Positions 25,397-35,700 of a DNA stretch of 64,000 nucleotides are shown piece after piece. The notes beneath the pieces are model-generated. The model did no database searches and was not told the DNA's origin. It saw only the letters and a list, made by a program, of their open reading frames with translations. A program made the translations under genes and the position numbers. This DNA comes from GCA-2731375 sp964507245 (lineage in GTDB: Bacteria; Pseudomonadota; Alphaproteobacteria; GCA-2731375), in contig CAZDQC010000002.1 of assembly GCA_964507245.1 (NCBI GenBank), positions 4,717-68,716 of the forward strand. The letters are read 5' to 3'. Each line of letters opens with the position of its first letter. Positions within the stretch are counted from its first letter, which is position 1.

Positions 25397-27322
25397 ATGA
25401 GTTGGCGGGATAAAATGCGGACGACGTTTAATCCAGAGGTTGAAGAATTAGGGCGTAGCCATTGGATGACATTGGCCACGCTGATGCCCTATTTATGGCC
25501 GCGCGGTCGTTGGGATTTACGGTTTCGCGTTGTCCTGGCGATGCTTCTGTTAGCTGCAGCTAAAATTGCAATCGTCTTCATTCCGTTCATATACAAGGAA
25601 GTCATAGACGCTTTGAATATGACTGGACCGGGCGACAAGGCCGGCATGTTGGTTGCTGTTCCCATTCTTATGATTATCGCCTTTGGTGCAGCGCGGTTGG
25701 CCAGCCAGGCCTTCGGTGAATTGCGCGATGCCGTATTCGCCAAAGTGGGCCAATATGCCTTGCGCAGGATCGCGTTGCAGGTATTTAGTCATCTGCACAG
25801 CCTTTCCCTTGCCTTCCACCTAGATCGGCGCACAGGCGGGCTAAGCCGGGCGATTGAGCGCGGCACTAAAGGAATCGATTTCCTGCTACGCTTCTCCTTG
25901 TTCAACATTTTGCCGACTTTATTGGAACTATCCATGGTCTGCGGCGTTTTGTTGATCAATTACGGCGTTAGCTACTCGTCCATCACCCTATTCGCCGTTG
26001 GCGTCTATATAGCCTTTACCCTGACGGTGACAGAATGGCGCCTGAAGCATCGCCGGGAAATGAACCGCACGGACAGTGAAGCTAATACAAGAGCTATCGA
26101 TAGTTTGTTGAATTTCGAAACTGTCAAGTATTTTGGTAACGAAATCCACGAAGCTAATCGTTTCGACCGATCCATGGCCCGCTATGAATCTGCGGCGGTA
26201 CGCAGTCATACATCCCTGGCACTGTTGAATATAGGTCAGGGTGTAATAATCGCATTTGGCATGTGCACCGTGCTCCTGTTGGCAGCCCAAGGTGTCATTG
26301 ATGACGAATTGACCATTGGTGATTTCGTGCTGATCAACACATTCATGATGCAACTTTACCAACCACTGGGCTTTCTTGGCTTTGTCTACCGAGAAATCAA
26401 GCAGAGCCTAGTGGACATGGATAAGATGTTCGAATTGATCGAGGTGCACGCTGACGTAGCGGACAAGACAGATGCTCAGCCCTTGCAGGTGACTTCGGGT
26501 GAGGTGGAATTCGAAAATGTGGATTTCGGGTACGAGGACGACCGACAAATTCTGCATGGGGTCAATTTTAAGGTCCCTGCGGGCAACACCATTGCTATTG
26601 TCGGACCTTCCGGGGCAGGCAAGTCCACTATCTCAAGAATCCTGTTTCGGTTCTATGACGTCAAGGGAGGCCGGGTACTAATCGACGGGCAGGACGTCCG
26701 CGACGTTACACAGGCATCATTGCGCGCCAATGTGGGGATAGTGCCCCAGGACACAGTGCTGTTTAACGACAGTATTCGCTACAACATCCGCTATGGCCGG
26801 ATTGAAGCAACGGAAAACGAGATCGTCAAGGCTGCAAAATTGGCGCAAATTCATGACTTTGTGGATAGTCTTCCCGAAGGTTATGATTCCGATGTGGGTG
26901 AACGGGGATTGAAACTTTCAGGCGGCGAAAAACAAAGAGTGGCCATCGCCCGCACAATTTTGAAAAATCCCGGGATATTACTCTTTGACGAGGCTACATC
27001 GGCGCTTGATTCGCAAACGGAAAAGGAAATCCAGACTGCCCTGCGTCTTGTCTCGCGCAACCGCACGACACTCGTCATCGCGCATCGGCTTTCCACCATT
27101 GTCGATGCCGACGAGATCATCGTGTTGGAGGCGGGCCATATAGTGGAGCGCGGTCGCCATGAAGATTTGCTAGCCGGCAACGGTACATACGCAGCCATGT
27201 GGCGTCGGCAACAGGAACAAGCGGAAGCCTTGCAGCGTCTGGAGCGCCTGGATAAGGATGCAGTTTCAGCCCCGACTGACGACAGGAAAACTGCGGCTTC
27301 AGGGTGGCAAAACAGCGGTTGA
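25397..27322 (+). CDS. Atm1-type ABC exporter
   Basis: A 641-residue half transporter with an N-terminal membrane domain of six helices and a C-terminal ATPase. It has Walker A GPSGAGKST, Q-loop region NVGIVPQDTVLFNDS, signature LSGGEKQR, Walker B ILLFDEATSALD and H-loop IAHRLSTI. The membrane domain matches Atm1/HMT1 exporters (NYGVSYSSITLFAVGVYIAF and LNFETVKYFGNE), which move glutathione-linked persulfide or metal conjugates. No clear ribosome binding site precedes ATG 25397; a 6-bp hairpin (CGCCGC/GCGGCG, 25377-25391) lies just upstream. A TTG at 25367 is the alternative start. It leads into psd. Confidence 0.92.
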   Translation: MSWRDKMRTTFNPEVEELGRSHWMTLATLMPYLWPRGRWDLRFRVVLAMLLLAAAKIAIVFIPFIYKEVIDALNMTGPGDKAGMLVAVPILMIIAFGAARLASQAFGELRDAVFAKVGQYALRRIALQVFSHLHSLSLAFHLDRRTGGLSRAIERGTKGIDFLLRFSLFNILPTLLELSMVCGVLLINYGVSYSSITLFAVGVYIAFTLTVTEWRLKHRREMNRTDSEANTRAIDSLLNFETVKYFGNEIHEANRFDRSMARYESAAVRSHTSLALLNIGQGVIIAFGMCTVLLLAAQGVIDDELTIGDFVLINTFMMQLYQPLGFLGFVYREIKQSLVDMDKMFELIEVHADVADKTDAQPLQVTSGEVEFENVDFGYEDDRQILHGVNFKVPAGNTIAIVGPSGAGKSTISRILFRFYDVKGGRVLIDGQDVRDVTQASLRANVGIVPQDTVLFNDSIRYNIRYGRIEATENEIVKAAKLAQIHDFVDSLPEGYDSDVGERGLKLSGGEKQRVAIARTILKNPGILLFDEATSALDSQTEKEIQTALRLVSRNRTTLVIAHRLSTIVDADEIIVLEAGHIVERGRHEDLLAGNGTYAAMWRRQQEQAEALQRLERLDKDAVSAPTDDRKTAASGWQNSG

Positions 27323-27341
27323 AGGGAAGGTCGAGAACGGA

Positions 27342-28034
27342 ATGGATGCACTCAAGGCGGTCTTGGTTCCAATCAACCAGGAAGGTTATCGCTTCATTGC
27401 GATCTTTGCTGTCATCACCCTCGTTTTTTTCTGGATCGCCAACTCCTTGGGTTGGATTGGTGTCATTCTAACTTGCTGGTGCGCCTATTTTTTCCGTGAT
27501 CCGGACCGAATTACCCCTAGCCGCGACGGTTTGATTGTTTCGCCCGCCGATGGGGCCGTGCAATCCATAGAGATGGCTGTGCCGCCCGGGGAACTGGGCA
27601 TGGGCGATGTCCGCAGCCAACGGATCGCAATCTTCATGAATATCTTCAATGTGCATGTGAACAGAATTCCCATCAGCGGCGAGATTACGGTCGTTAATTA
27701 TCGTCCCGGAAGATTCTTGAATGCCTCCTTGGACAAGGCCTCCATCGATAACGAACGCCAGGCGGTTCGCATGACCACATCCGGTGGCCAGGAAGTAGCC
27801 TTTGTGCAGATCGCTGGCCTAGTGGCGCGTCGTATTGTCTGCGGCTTGTACGAAGGGCAGCATGTTCGGGCGGGCGAGCGGTTCGGGCTTATCCGATTTG
27901 GCAGCCGTGTTGATGTTTATCTAGATGACGGCATAGCACCCCTCGTGGCGGTCGGCCAGAGGGCGGTTGCAGGTGAAACCATATTGGCGGATTATAACAG
28001 CGATGAACCGCGGCGGCGGGGAGAAAGACGATGA
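27342..28034 (+). CDS. psd: Phosphatidylserine decarboxylase proenzyme
   Basis: A 230-residue, short-form PSD that converts phosphatidylserine to phosphatidylethanolamine at the inner membrane. It has an N-terminal membrane hairpin (IAIFAVITLVFFWIA), the substrate segments YFFRDPDR and SPADGAV, the histidine-rich FNVHVNRIP, and the self-cleavage site in RFGSRVDV (about residue 188), where Gly-Ser is cut and the serine becomes the pyruvoyl group. ATG 27342 is chosen over an earlier in-frame codon inside the exporter gene. Its stop overlaps the ATG of pssA (ATGA), giving translational coupling. Confidence 0.95.
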   Translation: MDALKAVLVPINQEGYRFIAIFAVITLVFFWIANSLGWIGVILTCWCAYFFRDPDRITPSRDGLIVSPADGAVQSIEMAVPPGELGMGDVRSQRIAIFMNIFNVHVNRIPISGEITVVNYRPGRFLNASLDKASIDNERQAVRMTTSGGQEVAFVQIAGLVARRIVCGLYEGQHVRAGERFGLIRFGSRVDVYLDDGIAPLVAVGQRAVAGETILADYNSDEPRRRGERR

Positions 28035-28867
28035 GTCTGCGGCGGCGTAATCGGCGGCTTCGGGAATTGCCGGTCAACAGTCTTATCCCGAATATCCTGA
28101 CGGTCTTAGCTTTATGCGCCGGCATGTCGGCCATTCGTTTTGCCATGCAGGAGAGGTGGGAGCTAGCGGTAGCCGCCATTATCGTTGCAGGTATTCTGGA
28201 TGGTCTGGATGGCCGCATGGCACGCCTGTTAAAGGGCGCGACGAAATTTGGCGCCGAACTCGATTCTCTATCGGATTTTATAGCTTTCGGGGTGGCACCG
28301 GCACTCGTGATCTATATGTGGAGTACGGAAGCCCTAGGCGGAGTGGGCTGGGTTGCTGGATTGGCCTACAGCACCTGTTGCGCGCTGCGTCTGGCCCGTT
28401 TTAACACGGCCTTGGAGGACCCTGACCGGCCGGCTTGGGCCACCTTGTTTTTTACTGGCATGGCCGCGCCGGCTGGCGCCTTCATAGCTTTGTTGCCACT
28501 GACCGTTAGTTTTCAGATTGGCGATGGTTTTCTTCGGGAACCGGCACTCATGGCTCTGTGGCTCTTGGCAGTGGCTTTCATGATGATCAGTCGTATTCCT
28601 ACCTATTCCTTCAAACGGGTTCGGGTGAAGCGCGAAATGGTCTTGCCCTTACTTGTTGTCGTTGGCATTGTAGCGGCGGTCTTGGCCAGTTATCCCTGGT
28701 TTGTCTTGTCTATTTTAGGAGTGTTATACCTGGGTTCCATCCCTTTTAGTTATCGCGCTCAGCAGCGATTTGCCGAGATGCAGCCGGCAGTCGATGAGAC
28801 AGACGGTCCGGTCAGCGATAAAACCACCGGCGTCTCAGGCGACCCTGACACCAAGGAGCCGCTTTAA
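28031..28867 (+). CDS. pssA: CDP-diacylglycerol-serine O-phosphatidyltransferase
   Basis: A 278-residue integral-membrane enzyme that makes phosphatidylserine, the substrate of the preceding psd. The CDP-alcohol phosphotransferase motif is complete: D-x2-D-G-x2-A-R-x8-G-x3-D-x3-D in the stretch from DGLDGRMARL to ELDSLSDF (about 59-81). About eight hydrophobic segments follow or flank it. The N-terminus VNSLIPNILTVLALCAGM is typical. The start overlaps psd by four bases. It converges on the SMP-30 gene with only three bases between. Confidence 0.95.
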   Translation: MSLRRRNRRLRELPVNSLIPNILTVLALCAGMSAIRFAMQERWELAVAAIIVAGILDGLDGRMARLLKGATKFGAELDSLSDFIAFGVAPALVIYMWSTEALGGVGWVAGLAYSTCCALRLARFNTALEDPDRPAWATLFFTGMAAPAGAFIALLPLTVSFQIGDGFLREPALMALWLLAVAFMMISRIPTYSFKRVRVKREMVLPLLVVVGIVAAVLASYPWFVLSILGVLYLGSIPFSYRAQQRFAEMQPAVDETDGPVSDKTTGVSGDPDTKEPL

Positions 28868-28870
28868 GAT

Positions 28871-29737
28871 TCAAGGCCAACCAGCTCCCGGCACACTGAC
28901 TTCGACGGTTTCAATTCGCCCTGACCGCAGTTCAGCCGTGCCGGGGCCGGATTGGAGGCACGTGCAGATGAACAATGTGCGGCGTTCCGGCCCACCTAGC
29001 ATGCAGGCGAACGAACCACGGTTGCCAGTGGATATCCGGTTGGTGATTTTGCCCCCTTCCAGAACACGGATGGTTTCATTGTTGCGTGGATCAGCTACCC
29101 AGACAGCGCCTTTTGCGTCCAAGCAAATGCCGTCCGGAAAGCCCCCATCTAGGTCTGCCCAGATCCGGCGGTTGCTCAAACTACCATCAGGTGCTCTGTC
29201 CCAGGCGGTGAGAATATTGCCTCGGGTCTCGGCCACAATTAGTGTTTGGCCATCTGGCGTGATGACGGATCCATTTGGAAACGCCAGATTAGTTGCTGCG
29301 ACCGAGACCGATCCATCCGGGTCGACACGAATCAAATTAGCGGCCCGAAACGGGTCGCCAGCATGGCTGTTAAATCCAAAGTTACCTATATAGGCCCTGC
29401 CATCATTATCTACCACCATATCATTGCAGTGATAGTTGGCGAAATCAGATAAATTTGCGACTTCCGTAAGGCCGTCAGGGTCCAGGCGCAGCAGGCGTCG
29501 GTCGGTCATAGAGACAACTAACAATTGGCCATTAGGGGTCCAGCCAAGGCCAGAGGGTTGCCCCGGCACTTCGATGATATGTTCTCGGTTTCCCTGCAGA
29601 TCCACCGCGATTACCTCGTGAGCGTAAAAATCGGAAAACCACAGCCGACCGTCGTGCCAACGAGGCCCCTCGGGGAATGTCAGACCGTCGAGAAGAACAA
29701 CCGGTTGTTTATTTGGATCGCTTGTCACGAGTTTCAT
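28871..29737 (-). CDS. SMP-30/gluconolactonase (LRE)-like beta-propeller hydrolase
   Basis: A 288-residue six-bladed propeller of the senescence-marker/gluconolactonase family. The N-terminal GLTFPEGPRW contributes the metal-binding glutamate; further ligands are likely in the Asn of NDMVVDNDGRAYIGNFG and the Asp of FPDGICLDAKGAVWVAD. Members open sugar or aldonic lactones or other esters with Ca2+ or Zn2+. It stands alone, convergent with pssA. The substrate is unknown. Confidence 0.9.
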   Translation of the reverse strand: MKLVTSDPNKQPVVLLDGLTFPEGPRWHDGRLWFSDFYAHEVIAVDLQGNREHIIEVPGQPSGLGWTPNGQLLVVSMTDRRLLRLDPDGLTEVANLSDFANYHCNDMVVDNDGRAYIGNFGFNSHAGDPFRAANLIRVDPDGSVSVAATNLAFPNGSVITPDGQTLIVAETRGNILTAWDRAPDGSLSNRRIWADLDGGFPDGICLDAKGAVWVADPRNNETIRVLEGGKITNRISTGNRGSFACMLGGPERRTLFICTCLQSGPGTAELRSGRIETVEVSVPGAGWP

Positions 29738-30014
29738 CCCTGTTGTGCGTTACGTGTAGGCTAGCCGAAGTTCTTTGGATCGCCCAAATAGGTGTCTTGG
29801 TTGTGCGCTATGGGAACATTCTAACGTAACCAAGAACATAATCGGACAGGAGCCCGACAAAGAACATTACCAGTTTAAGATAATCAAACAGATTGATTTG
29901 GGATCATCGTTAGAACAATTCCGTCAAGGGTTGTTTGCAAATTCTTCTTTTTGCCCGCGTAATCCGCCATAACGTTGTGCTGGACAACTGATTAATAACT
30001 GATGGGAGGCGACG

Positions 30015-30818
30015 ATGCGTTTACAGGGTCGAGTGGCATTGGTAGTGGGCGCCGGTCAAAGCCCAGGAGAGACCATGGGTAATGGAAGGGCCACGTCTCT
30101 ATTGTTTGCCCGAGAGGGCGCCATGGTCATAGCTGTAGACCGTGATGCGGTCTCTGCTGAGGAAACAGTCGCCATGATTCACGGTGAAGGTGGGCAGGCG
30201 ATGGCAGTCGAGGCCGACGTTAAAGTTGAGGAGTCGTTAAAGGTCGCGGTCGACAAAAGCTTGCGCCAGCACGGTGGCATCGACATTTTGCACAATAATG
30301 TGGGCATTTCCTTGGCCGGCGGAGATGCTGAGATTACGGAAATCACTGTCGAGGCGTTCGATCATTGCGTTGCTGTCAACTTGCGTGGAATGGTACTGGC
30401 TTGCAAACATGTCTTGCCCAGCATGCGGGAAAAGGGCAAGGGCGTGATAACAAATATTTCCTCCCTCGCTGCTTGGTCTGCCTATCCGCTGGTGGCCTAC
30501 AAGACTACGAAATCGGCCGTCATCGCGCTAACGGAACAGTTGGCTATTCAAAACGCCAAATTTGGTATACGGGCTAATGTCATTCTGCCGGGTTTGATGG
30601 ATACACCCATGGCCGTGGACACTCGGGTTCGGGTTCTGGGCAAAAGCCGTGAGGAAATCGCGGCCGACCGGGGTTCTAAGGTGCCTTTGGGCCGCAAGAT
30701 GGGCACAGGCTGGGATGTGGCTCATGCCGCCTTATTCTTGGCCTCGGATGACGCTGGGTTCATTACCGGCGCGGCCCTGCCCGTAGATGGCGGTACTTCG
30801 GTGTCGCTGGGTATATAA
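30015..30818 (+). CDS. SDR-family NAD(P)-dependent oxidoreductase
   Basis: A 267-residue classical short-chain dehydrogenase. The cofactor motif near residue 12 (VVGAGQSPGETMGNGRA) is expanded and not the usual TGxxxGxG. The NNVG motif is present (HNNVGIS), the catalytic Ser in ISSLAAWS, the YxxxK in YKTTK (Tyr-Lys), and the C-terminal ITGAALPVDGG. Its nearest match in the window is the SDR at 41978-42793, which shares the expanded glycine loop, so the two may be paralogues with related substrates. GGGAGG precedes the ATG. Confidence 0.93.
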   Translation: MRLQGRVALVVGAGQSPGETMGNGRATSLLFAREGAMVIAVDRDAVSAEETVAMIHGEGGQAMAVEADVKVEESLKVAVDKSLRQHGGIDILHNNVGISLAGGDAEITEITVEAFDHCVAVNLRGMVLACKHVLPSMREKGKGVITNISSLAAWSAYPLVAYKTTKSAVIALTEQLAIQNAKFGIRANVILPGLMDTPMAVDTRVRVLGKSREEIAADRGSKVPLGRKMGTGWDVAHAALFLASDDAGFITGAALPVDGGTSVSLGI

Positions 30819-30964
30819 GACTAGGCCAATAACACCAAAAAATATGGCGTTTAAATTATTCTTGTTAATTACAATTGAGATTAACTAATCACGAAACATT
30901 TATTGTGAAAAGCGGTCGTTCTCGGGCTTCTTAGGTAGATAATTAAGCTATCTAGCCATTACTA

Positions 30965-30993
30965 TTGACTTAGATATATCGTATTGGCATATC
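30965..30993 (+). promoter_or_regulatory. Candidate promoter and operator of the PadR gene
   Basis: TTGACT (30965-30970) and CATATC (30988-30993) are spaced 17 bases apart, matching the layout of a sigma-70 promoter although the -10 box is weak. The spacer holds the inverted pair GATAT (30973-30977) and ATATC (30989-30993), with the second arm overlapping the -10. PadR repressors often bind such palindromes over their own promoter. This is inferred from position and symmetry only. Confidence 0.35.
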
Positions 30994-31027
30994 AAAATCT
31001 AATGGCAGATTGAGGAGACTTTTGTAG

Positions 31028-31579
31028 ATGGATGTGAGGACGTTGTGCCTGGGCGTTTTGAGTCTGGGCAATGCTTCGGGTTATGAAATCAAAAAAAGGC
31101 TAGAAAATACCTTCAGCCATTTTTACGACGCATCGTTCGGGTCCATTTACCCGGCGTTAAGCCGGCTGCAAAAAGAAGGCCTCGTACAATGCGAGACCGA
31201 GGCCCAGGCTAACCGCCCAGACAAAAAGGTCTACAACTTGACGGTAGATGGGCGACTGAAACTGGTGGCGAAATTGAATAACATACCGGGGCGCGATCGG
31301 GTTCGTTCAGAATTCTTGGTGGCGATGCTTTTTTCAGACATTTTACCAGCGGGACGGTTAGGCGAAATGATCGATAGGCGTATCGATGAACACCGTAAAT
31401 TTGTCGCTCAGCTGGAGAGCCGAGAAGAGCGGTCTACGCCAGCCCAACAATTTGTAGCGGGTTATGGGCGCACCCTTAATGAAGCGGCTGCAAATTATTT
31501 GCAAGAAAACAGATACCTGGTGGAAAGTGAGGCTTTACTGGCGCAGGTCGACAACGATCGCGTCGAGGTTACCGATTGA
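31028..31579 (+). CDS. PadR-family transcriptional regulator
   Basis: A 183-residue regulator with an N-terminal winged helix (CLGVLSLGNASGYEIKKRLE, then SFGSIYPALSRLQKEGLV and the wing around PDKKVYNLTVDG) and a C-terminal helical dimerisation region (PadR/Vir type). It sits 22 bases before an RND adaptor-pump pair on the same strand, so it most likely controls this pump and itself, with small phenolic or lipophilic compounds as possible effectors. A palindromic candidate operator lies upstream. Confidence 0.9.
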   Translation: MDVRTLCLGVLSLGNASGYEIKKRLENTFSHFYDASFGSIYPALSRLQKEGLVQCETEAQANRPDKKVYNLTVDGRLKLVAKLNNIPGRDRVRSEFLVAMLFSDILPAGRLGEMIDRRIDEHRKFVAQLESREERSTPAQQFVAGYGRTLNEAAANYLQENRYLVESEALLAQVDNDRVEVTD

Positions 31580-31601
31580 CCCGGTCTATGGGAAATCCAT
31601 A

Positions 31602-32783
31602 ATGAAAAATTCCATCTTCATGGCGGTGATTATTGCTATTGTTGCAGCGGGCTGGGTGCTGAGCGGAGAATTCGGCAGCAAATTCGGAGTGGCAAATAAA
31701 ACGGCCGGTGATCAAGCAAAGCCCGAACAGACAGCATCTGTAGCCGAACGTATAGTGAAACAGGGCCAGGCGGCCCTGACTGCAGTGCGCACCAAATCCT
31801 CCCAAGCGCGGAAACACTGGAGTAAGATCACCGTGCGCGGCCACACGGAAGCCAAGCGCAAGGTTATGGTGATGTCCGAAATCAAGGGCCGGATCACAAA
31901 AATTTCGGTAAAAAAGGGCAGCCGTGTCAAACGTGGCGATGAACTACTCCGTATCGACGTAGCTGACCGGAAAGCCCATATGGCCGAAGCTCAGGCTCTG
32001 GTGCGCCAGCGTGAGGTTGAATACGAAGCAGCCAAGAAGCTTCGAAAAAAGGGCTACCGTGCGGAAACCCAGTTTTCCGCTGCCGCGGCTAAACTAGATT
32101 CTGCCAGGGCAGGGGTTAAGCAGATGGAAGTGGCCTTGTCGCGAACCATTATCCGAGCCCCCTTTGATGCTGTTGTTGACAGTCGCGAGGTTGAGCAGGG
32201 AGCCTATGTGGAGGCCGGTAGCGGCATTGCACGGTTGGTGGACGAAGAATTTTATCTGATTGTGGCCCAGGTGGCCGAAACTGATATCGATCGGCTGAAA
32301 CCGAATAGCCCAGGCAGTGCAACTCTAGTGACTGGCCAGAGGGTGGAAGGGCGTATTCATTATATTTCTGCCATAGCGGATGAGGCCACGCGTACTTACC
32401 GAGTCGAATTGCTAGTGGCGAACTTGAACCGGAAACTGCGTCACGGCACCACTGCCGAATTGCACTTCCCGACCAAGCAGTCCTTGGCCCATTTCATTAC
32501 TCCGGCGATCCTGACCTTGGACGATCAGGGAACAGTGGGCGTTCGCTGCGTCGAGAATGGCGATCAGGTTGCATTTTATCCGGTAAAAATAATCGACAGT
32601 GACGCTGATGGCGTTTGGGTCTCGGGCTTGCCGAATATTGCGGAACTCATCGTTGTAGGTCAGGAATATGTTCGCCAAGGTGATCGTGTTCGCATCTCTA
32701 ACGCCGCCGGAGGAGACAACGACGGCAATTCCAAGATGGTGCCAAAAACTGCGCCGAAGACCGCCGATTTATCCGCGTCATGA
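31602..32783 (+). CDS. RND efflux periplasmic adaptor (membrane fusion protein)
   Basis: A 393-residue periplasmic adaptor. Positions 1-20 form a signal anchor (MKNSIFMAVIIAIVAAGWVL). The lipoyl half-motifs surround a short coiled-coil hairpin: VMVMSEIKGRITKISVKKGSRVKRGDELLRID on one side and TIIRAPFDAVVDSREVEQGAYV on the other. A beta-barrel and C-terminal domain follow. ATG 31602 is chosen for the anchor; the longer frame from 31464 overlaps padR and is not family-like. It overlaps the pump gene by four bases (ATGA). No outer-membrane channel gene is present, so the pair must borrow one. Confidence 0.93.
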   Translation: MKNSIFMAVIIAIVAAGWVLSGEFGSKFGVANKTAGDQAKPEQTASVAERIVKQGQAALTAVRTKSSQARKHWSKITVRGHTEAKRKVMVMSEIKGRITKISVKKGSRVKRGDELLRIDVADRKAHMAEAQALVRQREVEYEAAKKLRKKGYRAETQFSAAAAKLDSARAGVKQMEVALSRTIIRAPFDAVVDSREVEQGAYVEAGSGIARLVDEEFYLIVAQVAETDIDRLKPNSPGSATLVTGQRVEGRIHYISAIADEATRTYRVELLVANLNRKLRHGTTAELHFPTKQSLAHFITPAILTLDDQGTVGVRCVENGDQVAFYPVKIIDSDADGVWVSGLPNIAELIVVGQEYVRQGDRVRISNAAGGDNDGNSKMVPKTAPKTADLSAS

Positions 32784-35700
32784 ACACTCTTATTTCGGTC
32801 GCGGTTCAAAATTCCCGCACTGTTCTGTCGGTTCTTGTTCTGGTCCTGATTGCGGGTGCTTTTTCATTCCTGACCATCCCAAAAGAATCCAAGCCAGATA
32901 TCAATATCCCCATAGTCTACGTCTCAATGAGTCACGAAGGGATATCGCCTGAAGATGCTGAGCGTCTGCTAGTGCGGCCCATGGAGCAGGAACTACGCTC
33001 CATCGAAGGTATCAAGGAAATGCGCAGCCGAGCGGAAACCGGCCATGCTTCGGTCCTGCTGGAATTCGATGCCGGATTCGACTCGGACATAGCCTTGCGT
33101 GACGTGCGCGAGGCCATCGACCTGGTAAAACCCGACTTGCCGGACGAAACCGATGAGCCTACGGCTCACGAAGTTAACGTGGGACTTTTCCCAGTGCTGG
33201 TGATTACTTTGGCAGGTGACGTATCCGAACGCACTTTGCTAATGATTGCCCGCAATTTGCAGCACGAATTGGAAATGCTGCCCGGTGTTCTGGAAGCAGA
33301 TATTGCCGGTGATCGCGAGGAATTGCTGGAGGTGCTGGTAGATCCTCTACGGCTGGAGAGTTACAACATTAGCCACAAGGAACTGGTCAGCGCCGTTACC
33401 CGTAATAATCAACTGATCGGTGCGGGGCCCATGGATACGGGCAAGGGGCGGTTCCCTTTGAAGGTACCGGGCTTATTTGAAACAGCGAAGGACATCTTGG
33501 ATTTACCAATTAAGGTGTTCGGCGATGGGGTTATCATCCTGGGGGACGTGACCACCGTGCGCCGCACGTTCAAAGATGCCGATAGCTTCGCCCGCATCAA
33601 CTCACGGCATGGTGTGACCCTGGAAATCAAGAAACGCCTGGGTGAGAACGTGATCGAGACGATTGACCAGGTGCGCCGTGTTGTAAACAGCCGGTCAAAG
33701 GACTGGCCGGCCGGCGTACAGGTCAACTTCATTCAGGACGAATCGAAAGACATTCGACGCATGTTGGAAGATCTGCAGAACAACGTTCTTAGTGCCATCC
33801 TCTTGGTGATGATCGTCGTTGTCGCTGCCCTGGGTTTGCATACGGCGGGGCTGGTAGGCCTGGCCATACCGTCATCGTTCCTGCTGGCCATTCTTGTGCT
33901 GAATTCCATGGGCTTGACTGTCAATATTGTGGTGCTCTTCGCCCTAATTCTGGCGGTTGGCATGTTGGTGGATGGCGCGATTGTCGTGACAGAATTCGCC
34001 GACCGGAAATTGGCAGAGGGTTTGCCGCGGCGTGAAGCCTATATTCTTGCTGCACAGCGCATGGCATGGCCCATTATAGCCTCCACGGCGACGACGCTTG
34101 CTGCCTTCATGCCCTTGGTATTCTGGCCCGGTGTGGTTGGTGAATTCATGAAGTTCCTGCCTATTACCCTGGTCATCACCCTTACCGGATCATTGATGAT
34201 GGCCTTAATTTTCGTGCCAACTCTGGGCGGCCTTATAGGCAAATCGGGCTCGGCCAGCCCAAAGATTTTGGCTGCTTTGGCGGCGGCGGAAGACGGAGAT
34301 GTGCGCCAATTACCTGGTTTTACGGGGGCCTATGCGCGGGTGCTTTCAGTCGTGATCCGGCGACCGCTCTTAGTGTTGTTATTGGCCATTGTCATATTAG
34401 TGGGTGTTCAGATGACTTACCAAAAGGTGGGCAAGGGCATTGAATTTTTTCCCGCCGTGGAGCCCGAACAGAGTCTGATTCACGTCCATGCCCGAGGCAA
34501 CATGTCGAGCCGAGAGAAGGATGCCCTGGTCCGTGAGGTGGAGAATGAATTGTTGCCGGTCAAGGGTATACGTACAATCTATGCCCGTACCGGTGGGCGG
34601 TACCAGGGCGAAGACCAAGCCCAGGACGTGATTGGCACCATTTTTATTGAATTTTCGGAATGGGACAAACGGCGCGCCTCAGCAGAGATCATGGCGGAAA
34701 TACGGGAACGGACTGCCCATCTTGCGGGTGTCTGGGTGGAGCCACGTGAACCTGCCGTGGGCCCCCCCACCGGCAAGGACATTCAAATTGAAATCCGCTC
34801 CCGCTTCCCAGAGCGGATTAATCCCGTGGTTGCCAAAATCCGCGCTAAGTTGGAAACCATGAGCGGCCTGCTGGACGTAGAAGACAGCCGACCACTGCCA
34901 GGGATTGAATGGCAGGTAAAGGTGGACCGCTCCCAGGCGGCCCGGTTCAACGCCGATATCCTTACGGTAGGCAAAGTAGTGCAGTTGGTAACCCACGGCA
35001 TCAAAGTCGGCGAATACCGTCCTGACGATGCGGATGAAGAGGTGGAAATACGTATTCGGTTTCCTTTGGAATACCGCAATCTTCAACAGTTAGACCAATT
35101 GCGGGTGCAAACTAGCCATGGTCAAGTGCCCATCTCCAACTTTGTGACCCGCTCGCCGCAGCAACGGTCGGGCCTACTGCGGCGCACAGACGGCCAGCGC
35201 GTGATTATGGTGCAGGCTAGTGTGGCCAAAGGTTTGCTATCCGATGACAAGGTCAAGGAAATTCGTAATTGGATGGCGATGCAGACGTTCGATCAGGGGG
35301 TTGATGTCCGTTTCAAGGGTCCGGACCACGAACAAAAAGAAGCACAACAGTTCCTGATTAAAGCGTTTGGCGTCGCCCTGTTTGTTATGGCGATCATACT
35401 CATTACGCAGTTCAACAGTTTCTACCACGCCCTTTTAATCCTGACGGCGGTGATTATGTCCACGGTCGGTGTGATGGCTGGGCTGATAATTACCAACCAG
35501 GCATTTGGTATCGTAATGACAGGCATCGGTGTTATCGCCTTGGCCGGCGTCGTCGTGAACAATAATATCGTTCTAATCGATACCTATTCCCGGTTAGTCA
35601 AGGGTGGCATGGAACCGTTGGAAGCCGTGGTCCGCACAGGTACCCAACGGCTACGTCCGGTATTGCTAACAACAGTGACTACCATTTTCGGTTTGTTGCC

